From Candidatus Bipolaricaulota bacterium (lineage in GTDB: Bacteria > Bipolaricaulota > Bipolaricaulia > Bipolaricaulales > Bipolaricaulaceae): 64,000 bases of DNA. The notes beneath the pieces are model-generated. The model searched no databases. It was not told the origin of the DNA and saw only the letters and a list, made by a program, of their open reading frames with translations. The first letter of the stretch is position 1, and each line of letters opens with the position of its first letter. This document shows positions 58,256 through 64,000 of the stretch, in pieces. The DNA lies in contig JACIWK010000007.1 of assembly GCA_014360985.1 (NCBI GenBank), positions 32,969-96,968 of the forward strand, in the 5' to 3' direction. The position numbers and the translations under genes were made by a program.

Positions 58256-58890
58256 AGGCCCTCGCTGCGGTGGCGCTGGTGGGGCTGATGGTACTTCTCG
58301 CGCTCGGGGTCAGCGGGGTGTTCCCGCGGCCCGCGGTCCCCTCCGGGGAGGACATCGCCGCGGAGTGGGGGGCAAAGAACGTGGTCGCGGCGATCATCCT
58401 CGGGGTGCGGCTGTGGGACACCCTGTTCGAGATCCTCGTCTACGCGATGACGATGGTTGGGGTGAAGCTGGGATTGCGGCTGTTGCGCTGGGAACGCCCC
58501 CTCCCTCCGGTTGCGGAGACCCCGCTCCTGCGGCGCTCGGCCGACCTCCTGTTGGGGCCGATCGTCGTGTTCGCCCTCTACGTGGCGGTGAGCGGGCACC
58601 TCGGTCCAGGGGGAGGGTTCCCGGCGGGGGCGATCCTGGGGACAGCCCTCCTCCTCCTCGCCCTGGCCAAGGGCGTGGAGCGCCTGAGCGCGGAGATCCA
58701 CGAGCCGACCCTGGAGTGGGCCGAGTACGGGGCGATCGCGGCCGTCCTCGCGGTGGCCGGAGCTCTCCTCCTCCTCGGGCGGCGGGGCAGCGCCTACCTG
58801 ATCGCGGCCAACCTCCTCATCGCTCTTGAGGTGGGGATCGGGGCCTGGGTCGTGCTCCACCGGTTCGCGAGCTCGCGAGGGGAGGTGTAG
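58252..58890 (+). CDS. mrpB: Mrp antiporter subunit B (MnhB/MbhEF-like)
   Basis: A 212-residue protein. The N-terminal part (AEWGAKNVVAAIILGVRLWDTLFEILVY) matches the MbhE/MrpA-C segment ('NvV..ilv.fR.lDTlgEi.V'), and the second part (VFALYVAVSGHLGPGGGFPAGAILGTALLLLALA) is the MnhB signature 'l....G...pGGGF.gG'. It thus unites two segments that are on separate proteins in some systems. Overlaps the fusion gene by 4 nt and ends next to mrpC. Confidence 0.9.
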   Translation: MKALAAVALVGLMVLLALGVSGVFPRPAVPSGEDIAAEWGAKNVVAAIILGVRLWDTLFEILVYAMTMVGVKLGLRLLRWERPLPPVAETPLLRRSADLLLGPIVVFALYVAVSGHLGPGGGFPAGAILGTALLLLALAKGVERLSAEIHEPTLEWAEYGAIAAVLAVAGALLLLGRRGSAYLIAANLLIALEVGIGAWVVLHRFASSRGEV

Positions 58891-59250
58891 ATGGAGGGCC
58901 TGGCGGCGGTGGCGTTGGCGATCGCGCTGGTGGGAGTCGGGTTCTGGACCCTCATCGTGAGGCGGAACCTGATCTGGAAGCTCCTCGGCCTGAACGTGGG
59001 GGCGAGCGGGGCGATCCTGTTCCTCGTGGCGCTCGCCCACCGCCCGGGGGCGCGGCCCCCCATCGTCGGCCTCGGGCCCGGTCCGTCCGCGGATCCCCTG
59101 CCCCACGCCCTGGTGCTCACCGCGATCGTGATCGACTTCGCGACGCTGGCGCTGGCGCTCGTGTACGTGATCTTCCTCACCGAGCACCGCCATACCCAGG
59201 ACGTTCGCCGCCTGGAGCGGGACGAGGAGCGCGGGTGGCCGCAGCCCTGA
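58891..59250 (+). CDS. mrpC: Mrp antiporter subunit C (NuoK-like)
   Basis: A 119-residue NuoK-like protein: VGFWTLIVRRNLIWKLLGLNVGASGAILFLVAL ('Gl.....r.ni.r...Gl.ll..a.nl..v') and PLPHALVLTAIVIDFATLALALVYVI ('plpqALvLTAIVI..a..a..l.l'). The essential Glu of NuoK helix 2 is absent here, as in MrpC. GGGGAGGTG precedes the ATG, which follows the mrpB stop directly. Confidence 0.93.
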   Translation: MEGLAAVALAIALVGVGFWTLIVRRNLIWKLLGLNVGASGAILFLVALAHRPGARPPIVGLGPGPSADPLPHALVLTAIVIDFATLALALVYVIFLTEHRHTQDVRRLERDEERGWPQP

Positions 59251-60701
59251 GCGGAATCCTGGCCTATCTGGGGTGTGGCCTCCTCGGGTTCATCGGGGCG
59301 CCACGGGCCTTTTCCCTTCTGGCCTTGCTGGGAGGGACGATCTCGTTCTCGTTGTGGGCACCCGGGTTCCCCGAGGTCCTCGTGGGAGGGCTTCCGTGGG
59401 GGATCGCCGTGGCTGGCGACCCATGGGCGGTGGGTCTGTGGGGATTGGGGCTCATCCTCCATGCCACGATCCTCCTCCACGCCCGCGGGCGGAGGGACGC
59501 GTTCCATCCCCTGACCACCGTCCTCATCGGGACCTGCCTCGCCGCGGCCCTATCGAGGGACCTATTCAACCTCTACGTGCTGATGGATCTCTCCTCCCTT
59601 CTCGCCCTCGTCCTCATCGCCTCCGGGCGCCGGGTGCGGGCGGTGTGGGCGGGGCTGCAGTACCTTATCCTGGCCGAGGTCGGGTTGACCCTGTACCTGT
59701 TCGGCCTCGGCCTCGTGTACGGGCGCCTGGGGACGCTGTCTGTTTCCGCCCTGGCGTCGCTCGGGCCCGACCTTGCGGACCCTGCCCTCGCCGTAGGGGC
59801 GGCCCTCCTTCTCGTCGGTGCGGCGGTCAAGACCGGCCTGTTCGTGTTCGGCCTGTGGCTTCCCCAGGCCCATGGTCAAGCCCCGACCGAAGTGTCGGTT
59901 CTCCTCTCGGGGATCGTGGTCAAGGTGGGGGTCGTTGCCCTCGCTCGGCTGGCCGAGGCGTTCCCGGTGGGCACGGTGCTCCTCCTCCTGGGGATCGTGA
60001 CCGGGTTTGGGGGGCTCGTCTACGCCCTTTGGGAGCAGGACCTCAAGGTGTTCCTTGGGTTTCACACCGTGTCTCAGCTCGGGTACATGCTCATCGGCCT
60101 CGGGCTCGGCGCGGGGACGGGAGCCCTTCTCTACGCGGTGGCTCACGGCCTGTTCAAAGGCCTCCTCTTCCTTGCCGCCGGAGAGGGCGTGGAGCGGGTC
60201 GGACAGCGAAGGATGGCGGACTTGGCGGGTCAGCTCTCCCTTCCCGTGGCCGTCGGCCTTGCGGTGGGGACGTGGGCGATCGCCGGCCTCCCTCCTCTGG
60301 CGGGGTTCGCCGCGAAAGGCGTCCTGGCCCAGGCTGCTCCTGGGTGGGCGAAGACGGTCTTGTTCGCGTTGGGGTTGGGCACAGCTGTTTCCTTCTCCAA
60401 GCTTGTTCCTCTCCTCCGGCCGTGTGGCAGGGGACGGACCGGCGGGTTGGGTCTCCTCAGTGGGGCGGTGATCGCATTCGGGTTGGGCGGGATCCTCGCG
60501 ATCCCCGGCCTTCTCAGCTTGCCGGCGTGCGGCGCGGCCCTCCTGGCGGCGGTGATCGGATACGCACTCCACCTTGGGCTACGCACCGTCCGCCCCCGCC
60601 TCCCCCGGTTCACCTTCGATCGGGCGCTGGTGAGCGCCCTCGCCGGAGCGGTGGGAGTCGCGGGCCTGGTCACCCTGAGCTGGCTCCCCTGGGGACGATG
60701 A
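59235..60701 (+). CDS. mrpD: Mrp antiporter subunit D, paralogue 1 (NuoM/N-like proton/sodium channel)
   Basis: A 488-residue, ~14-helix protein of the proton-antiporter family. Seen: LTTVLIGTCLAAALSRDLFNLYVLMDL (helix 5; Glu of the family 'FNLfVf.Ei' is Asp here), GAAVKTGLFVFGLWLPQAHGQAPTEVSVLLSGIVVKVG (channel Lys, His and second Lys all kept), DLKVFLGFHTVSQLGYMLIGLGLG ('lK...ay.tisq.G.'), and HGLFKGLLFLAAG (channel Lys). Starts with GTG, overlapping mrpC by 16 nt. Probably conducts the ion exchanged by the complex. Confidence 0.92.
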   Translation: MAAALSGILAYLGCGLLGFIGAPRAFSLLALLGGTISFSLWAPGFPEVLVGGLPWGIAVAGDPWAVGLWGLGLILHATILLHARGRRDAFHPLTTVLIGTCLAAALSRDLFNLYVLMDLSSLLALVLIASGRRVRAVWAGLQYLILAEVGLTLYLFGLGLVYGRLGTLSVSALASLGPDLADPALAVGAALLLVGAAVKTGLFVFGLWLPQAHGQAPTEVSVLLSGIVVKVGVVALARLAEAFPVGTVLLLLGIVTGFGGLVYALWEQDLKVFLGFHTVSQLGYMLIGLGLGAGTGALLYAVAHGLFKGLLFLAAGEGVERVGQRRMADLAGQLSLPVAVGLAVGTWAIAGLPPLAGFAAKGVLAQAAPGWAKTVLFALGLGTAVSFSKLVPLLRPCGRGRTGGLGLLSGAVIAFGLGGILAIPGLLSLPACGAALLAAVIGYALHLGLRTVRPRLPRFTFDRALVSALAGAVGVAGLVTLSWLPWGR

Positions 60702-60726
60702 TGACCTGCACAGAGGGGGGGAAGGC

Positions 60727-62187
60727 ATGACCGCGGCCCTGGCGGGGGTGCTCGCCTACCTCGCCTTGGGGGTGGTGGGGATCCTCGGCGCGGGGAGGCG
60801 CGCGGCGTTGCTCGCGATGCTGGGTTCACTCGTCTGCCTCTCCCTGTGGGCGCCGGGGTTCACCCCGGGGTGGGTGGGGGGCGAGCCGTGGGGGGTAACG
60901 GTGGCCGGGGACACCCTGGCCGTGGCGTTCTGGGCGCTGGCACCGCTTGTCCACGCCGCGGTGTGGTGGCACGAACGGCACCGACCCACCACGTTCCACG
61001 GGCTGGTCACGCTCCTCGTCGGGACGTGTCTGGCTGCCGTCCTGTCCCGGGACCTGTTCAACCTGTTCATTCTCCTCGACCTCGGTTCCCTGCTCGGGGC
61101 CATCCTCATCGCCTACGATCTTCGCTCCCGGGCGGTGTGGGTCGGGCTGCGCTACCTCCTCCTCTCCGCGCTGGGGATGCTCGTGTACCTCCTCGGGTTG
61201 GGACTCGTGTACGGGGAGCTGGAGACGCTGTCCCTCGTCCAGATCGCCGAGCTCGCGCCCACCCTCGCGCCGCCGGCGCTGAGAGTGGGGGCAAGCCTCC
61301 TCGTGGTGGGGGCGGCGGTGAAGGCGGGGGTGTTCCTGATCGGGTTCTGGCTCCCCGAGGCCTACTGTCTGGCTCCGGTGGGGGTAGCGACCCTCCTCGC
61401 TGGGCTAGCGGGGAAGATGGGGATCGTCGCCCTGGCCCGGCTGAGCGAGGCGCTTCCCGTGGGCCCAGCGCTGGCCGTCCTTGGGGTCATCACCGGGTTC
61501 GGAGGGTTGATCTACGCCTTGTGGGAACGGGACTTGATGCGGTTCCTTGCCTACCACATCCTCTCCCAATACGGGTACATGTTGGTCGGGTTCGGGCTCG
61601 GGGGGGCCGCGTTTGCCGGCGCCGCCTACTACACCATCGCCCACTGCCTGTTCAAGGGTCTCCTGTTCCAGTCCGGCGGGACGGCGATCGAAGCGGTGGG
61701 GGAGCGAACGATCCCGGACCTCGCCAGGCGGCTCCCCCGTCCGGCAGCGTGGGGCCTGGCCCTGGGGGTGGGGTCCATCATCGGCCTGCCCCCCTTGGCG
61801 GGGTTCGTGTCCAAGGGGTTCCTCGGGGGCCTCGTTCCTGGGGGGTATGGGTGGGCCTTGACCCTGCTTGGGGTGGGCACGGCCACCTCGTTCAGCAAGC
61901 TCCTCCCCCTCCTGCGCCCTGGCCCGCGGGGGGGACCGCGGGGCGGGGTGGTCATCCTCGGCGTGGGGGTCCTCGCCTTCTCGGCGTGGGGACTGGCCAG
62001 CCTGCCCGGCCTCCTCGACGCGGCCGCGTGGGGGAAGGCAGCGGCCGCTGTCGCCGTTGGGTACGGGTTGTACCTCGTCGTCCGGCGGGTCCGGGTTCCG
62101 CTCCCCAAGGTGGGACTGGACCACATCTCCGTGGCCGTGCTCCTCGCCGCGGGCCTCCTCGCCGTGGCCCACCTCCTGGTGGGCTGA
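60727..62187 (+). CDS. Mrp antiporter subunit D, paralogue 2 (divergent)
   Basis: A 486-residue tandem duplicate of the preceding gene. Equivalent regions: SRDLFNLFILLDLGSLLGAIL (again Asp for Glu), GAAVKAGVFLIGFWLPEAYCLAPVGVATLLAGLAGKMG, where the family His of 'LP.AH..AP' is Tyr and the Ser of 'S.LL' is Ala, and DLMRFLAYHILSQYGYMLVGFGLG, where the usual 'lK' is Met-Arg. HCLFKGLLFQSGG keeps its Lys. The changes suggest altered or lost transport in this copy, perhaps a structural partner replacing MrpA. GGGGGGAAGGC precedes the ATG. Confidence 0.9.
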   Translation: MTAALAGVLAYLALGVVGILGAGRRAALLAMLGSLVCLSLWAPGFTPGWVGGEPWGVTVAGDTLAVAFWALAPLVHAAVWWHERHRPTTFHGLVTLLVGTCLAAVLSRDLFNLFILLDLGSLLGAILIAYDLRSRAVWVGLRYLLLSALGMLVYLLGLGLVYGELETLSLVQIAELAPTLAPPALRVGASLLVVGAAVKAGVFLIGFWLPEAYCLAPVGVATLLAGLAGKMGIVALARLSEALPVGPALAVLGVITGFGGLIYALWERDLMRFLAYHILSQYGYMLVGFGLGGAAFAGAAYYTIAHCLFKGLLFQSGGTAIEAVGERTIPDLARRLPRPAAWGLALGVGSIIGLPPLAGFVSKGFLGGLVPGGYGWALTLLGVGTATSFSKLLPLLRPGPRGGPRGGVVILGVGVLAFSAWGLASLPGLLDAAAWGKAAAAVAVGYGLYLVVRRVRVPLPKVGLDHISVAVLLAAGLLAVAHLLVG

Positions 62188-62307
62188 TCCCCCCGGCACG
62201 GATAGTCCCCGAACCCGCTGGGGAACGGCAATGTGCCCTCTGGCGGGGGGACGATACAGGCACTGCGGGGAATTCCCAGTACAATGCGCCCGTTCCGAGG
62301 AGGGACG

Positions 62308-62457
62308 ATGGCTGAGAAGAGGGTGCGTGGGGAATTCGCGGGGATGTTCTGGTTCGCGGGGTGGCTGTTCACGCTGGCGTTCACGAAGCTTCTTTGGTGG
62401 CAGGCGATCTTGGCGCTCGTGATCTGGCCGTACTACCTCGGGGTCAAGCTGCGCTAG
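62308..62457 (+). CDS. Small membrane protein (49 aa)
   Basis: AGGAGGGACG precedes the ATG; TACAAT lies at 62280-62285. The protein has a polar N-terminus (MAEKRVRGEFAGMFWFAGWL) and a single hydrophobic region (FWFAGWLFTLAF...WWQAILALVIWPYYLG) making one or two short helices. It may be an accessory or orphan membrane peptide. Not recognised as a known family. The following 190 bp to the FadR-type gene show only the operator. Confidence 0.6.
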   Translation: MAEKRVRGEFAGMFWFAGWLFTLAFTKLLWWQAILALVIWPYYLGVKLR

Positions 62458-62643
62458 CCCCGCGCTGGGTCCCGAAAACACGAGGCGAGGTCTTCCCCGC
62501 GGACAGGAGGGTCGCCTCCACCGAGTGATCGTTGGGAGAGCCCTCGCGTGAGGCGGTTCGTCAGGCTTCATCGCTCCACCTCTCTTGTCTGCCTGATGGA
62601 CTTCGTCGGCCCTTGCATCAGTCGGAGGGGCGAGCTACTATTC

Positions 62644-62658
62644 ATTGGTCAGACCAAT
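62644..62658. promoter_or_regulatory. FadR-type operator overlapping the start codon of the regulator
   Basis: ATTGGTCAGACCAAT is a perfect inverted repeat (7-bp arms around one A). TGGTCAGACCA is the classic FadR-subfamily core 'TGGTnnnACCA'. It covers the ATG of the regulator gene (its last two bases are the AT of that ATG), so binding would block the gene's own expression. A one-mismatch copy occurs before the downstream binding-protein gene. Confidence 0.75.
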
Positions 62659-63373
62659 GGACGCCCCGACGGTGCTCTCCGGTGAGAGGAAGCGATCCCT
62701 GAGGGTTCTGGATTGGGTCATCGACTCCATTCGTTCTGGCAAGCATGGGGAGGGATCCCGGCTCCCCACGGAGCGCGAGCTTGCCGACTGGTGCGGGGTC
62801 AGCCGCGCCTCCGTTCGAGAAGCACTGAGCATCCTCAGTGCCCTGGACATCGTGGACCGTCGCGTAGGGGACGGGACCTACGTCAAGAGCTGCGACGAGC
62901 AGTTGCTCTCCCTCACCCTGGATCTCATTCGTGGCGAGTCACCTCTGGAGGACGTGTTCGAGGTCCAACGCATCCTCGAAGTGGGGATGGCGGAGATCGC
63001 CGCTCGGGCGATGTCCCCCGCCCAGATCGGGGAAGTGGAGGCGGCGCTGGTGGAGATGGAGGAGGCAGCTCGAACCGGCGACACCGACCGGTACTTCGCG
63101 GCTGACCGCCGGTTCCACCACGCGGTTAGCCGGGCGACCGGCAATCGGCTGCTCGAACGTCAAGTGCAGTCTCTCATCGATCAGATGGATCGCCCCCTGT
63201 GGCGCCGTGTCAAGGGTTACTTCATCCGAAGCCAGGCCGAGTACGTGAGCCGATCCCTGGCCGACCACCGGCGGCTGGTAGCCGCGTTCAGGAACCGCGA
63301 TACGGCGGCAGCCCGACGCATCATGGAAGACCACTTCGAGCGGGTCCGGGAGGAGATCTTCGGTGAGAGATGA
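62657..63373 (+). CDS. FadR-subfamily GntR transcriptional regulator
   Basis: A 238-residue regulator. Winged HTH: VLDWVIDSIRSGKHGEGSRLPTERELADWCGVSRASVREALSIL (the GntR 'lP.EreLa..lgVSR..vReAl..L' signature), DRRVGDGTYVKS (wing). The FCD ligand domain (about 95-238) has the metal-binding pattern: Asp and His residues in DTDRYFAADRRFHHAVSRATGN and SLADHRRLVAAF ('.D..FH..i..a..N' and '..eH..i..Ai'). FCD ligands are typically organic or sugar acids. Its own operator covers the start; the binding-protein gene downstream is a likely target. Confidence 0.93.
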   Translation: MDAPTVLSGERKRSLRVLDWVIDSIRSGKHGEGSRLPTERELADWCGVSRASVREALSILSALDIVDRRVGDGTYVKSCDEQLLSLTLDLIRGESPLEDVFEVQRILEVGMAEIAARAMSPAQIGEVEAALVEMEEAARTGDTDRYFAADRRFHHAVSRATGNRLLERQVQSLIDQMDRPLWRRVKGYFIRSQAEYVSRSLADHRRLVAAFRNRDTAAARRIMEDHFERVREEIFGER

Positions 63374-63424
63374 CCGCACCGTGACTGGCGACTGTGCTCG
63401 CACCTGCTGGGAGGACAGCGGCCT

Positions 63425-63435
63425 GGTCAGGCCAA
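63425..63435. promoter_or_regulatory. Second FadR-type operator-like site
   Basis: TGGTCAGGCCA, one mismatch from the perfect core at the regulator's start codon (A to G at position 8). It lies 105 bp before the ATG of the binding-protein gene and could let the regulator control it. Confidence 0.5.
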
Positions 63436-63540
63436 ACTGCGGCCTGCCCCTGGGAGCGACCGATGGGGAAGGAGGTGGGACGGCGAGAGGAGTTTCTTCC
63501 GGCGAGATCAACTGGCCTGTGCTATACCGAAGGAGGAACG

Positions 63541-64000
63541 ATGCGCAAGCTGTGCTGGGTGTTGAGCGTCGTGTTGCTGCTGGGGATTGGTGGAGGGGCC
63601 AAAGAGACCATCATGCTCTACACCTCCACCCCGATCGAAATCATGACAGAACTGGAAAAGGCGTTCGAAGCGGCGTACCCGGAGATCGATCTGGAGGTCT
63701 TCCGGTCGGGTACCGGTACCATCGCCGCGAAGCTCGCCGCTGAACGGGAGGCGGGGAAGATCCAGGCCGATCTGATCTGGGTTGCGGAGTACACGTATCT
63801 TGAGGAGCTGAAGGAGCAGGGTCTTCTTCTGCAGTATTTCTCTCCGGAAGCGGCGTACATTCCCGAGTTGCTGGCCGATCCGGATGGGTACTACTACGGA
63901 GCCCGCATCTTCGCGCTCGTCATCGCCTACAACACGACACTGGTTGACAACCCGCCGCGCACGTGGACCGAGCTTCTCGACCCGAAGTGGCGGGGGGAGA
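63541..64000 (+). CDS. ABC transporter substrate-binding protein, family 1 (iron/polyamine/phosphonate type), 3' end outside window
   Basis: A signal peptide (MRKLCWVLSVVLLLGIGGGA) and a periplasmic type II binding fold: TIMLYTSTPIEIMTELEKAF, FRSGTGTIAAKLAAER, IQADLIWVAEYTYLEELKEQ, YYYGARIFALVIAYNTTL, PPRTWTELLDPKWRG. The pattern matches Fe(III)-binding AfuA/FutA and related families ('vYs......l...f.....v.v.......l...l..E......aDv'). GAAGGAGGAACG precedes the ATG. The gene is complete at the 5' end and runs off the window after 153 codons. Permeases and ATPase probably follow. Confidence 0.88.
   Translation, partial: MRKLCWVLSVVLLLGIGGGAKETIMLYTSTPIEIMTELEKAFEAAYPEIDLEVFRSGTGTIAAKLAAEREAGKIQADLIWVAEYTYLEELKEQGLLLQYFSPEAAYIPELLADPDGYYYGARIFALVIAYNTTLVDNPPRTWTELLDPKWRGE

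Noticed and set aside
1..64000. CRISPR arrays, rRNA genes, complete insertion sequences, prophage genes, RNase P RNA, tmRNA
   Set aside because: Searched by eye in all intergenic regions; none has the expected repeats or conserved sequence.

Overview
The window is GC-rich bacterial chromosome with short spacers, many 4-nt stop/start overlaps and strong GGAGG-type ribosome sites. No rRNA, CRISPR array, complete insertion sequence or phage module is visible. Zinc ABC uptake, lipobox lipoproteins, an Mrp-type antiporter operon, an Na/Pi symporter, c-di-GMP synthesis and an arsenite methyltransferase suggest a free-living organism, probably from a poorly sampled lineage. The sequence alone does not fix the phylum; Bipolaricaulota/Acetothermia is only a guess.

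Layout. 1-10.3 kb is a peptide and amino-acid salvage cluster: XRE-cupin regulator (cut by the window edge), Asp/Glu-racemase-family enzyme, oligopeptide ABC binding protein and two permeases without ATPases, M20 peptidase, DUF1177 protein and AroM-family protein on the plus strand. Two M29-like aminopeptidases and a frameshifted second racemase converge on it. 10.5-13.4 kb holds uvrC and an M42 aminopeptidase. 13.5-20.5 kb holds a DUF4097 lipoprotein, znuABC, a methyltransferase, an Na/Pi symporter-PhoU protein and a SagB-type oxidoreductase. 20.6-24.4 kb has a restriction-enzyme relic and small or unknown proteins. 24.8-29.8 kb has an APH-like kinase, an arsM/AbrB unit with a palindromic operator, a flavodoxin, a MazEF-type pair and a low-GC GAF membrane protein. 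29.9-44 kb is mostly housekeeping: panB, mscS, mutY, mobB, an alkyltransferase-like protein, a diguanylate cyclase, glpX, an MGDG-synthase-like glycosyltransferase, tRNA-Pro(GGG), an MFS exporter and a GH3-like protein. 44-48.9 kb is a run of secreted proteins and lipoproteins. 49-54.6 kb is a defence-like block: a Panacea toxin-antitoxin pair, a type IIG restriction-modification enzyme and a YcaQ-type glycosylase. 55-62.2 kb holds an NfeD-type membrane protease and an eight-gene Mrp/Mbh-like operon. The right end has a FadR-type regulator with its operator and a binding-protein gene cut by the edge.

The least familiar elements are: (1) an Mrp operon in which a DUF4040/MbhD-like subunit is fused to a binding-protein-like domain and two MrpD paralogues replace MrpA, one lacking usual channel residues; (2) the DUF1177/AroM/M29/racemase cluster; (3) a class of genes whose -10 box lies 6-9 nt before the start codon with no ribosome site, suggesting leaderless mRNAs; (4) two relics that join the two ends of a protein family after an internal deletion; (5) palindromic operators and interleaved inverted repeats that the genes do not explain.
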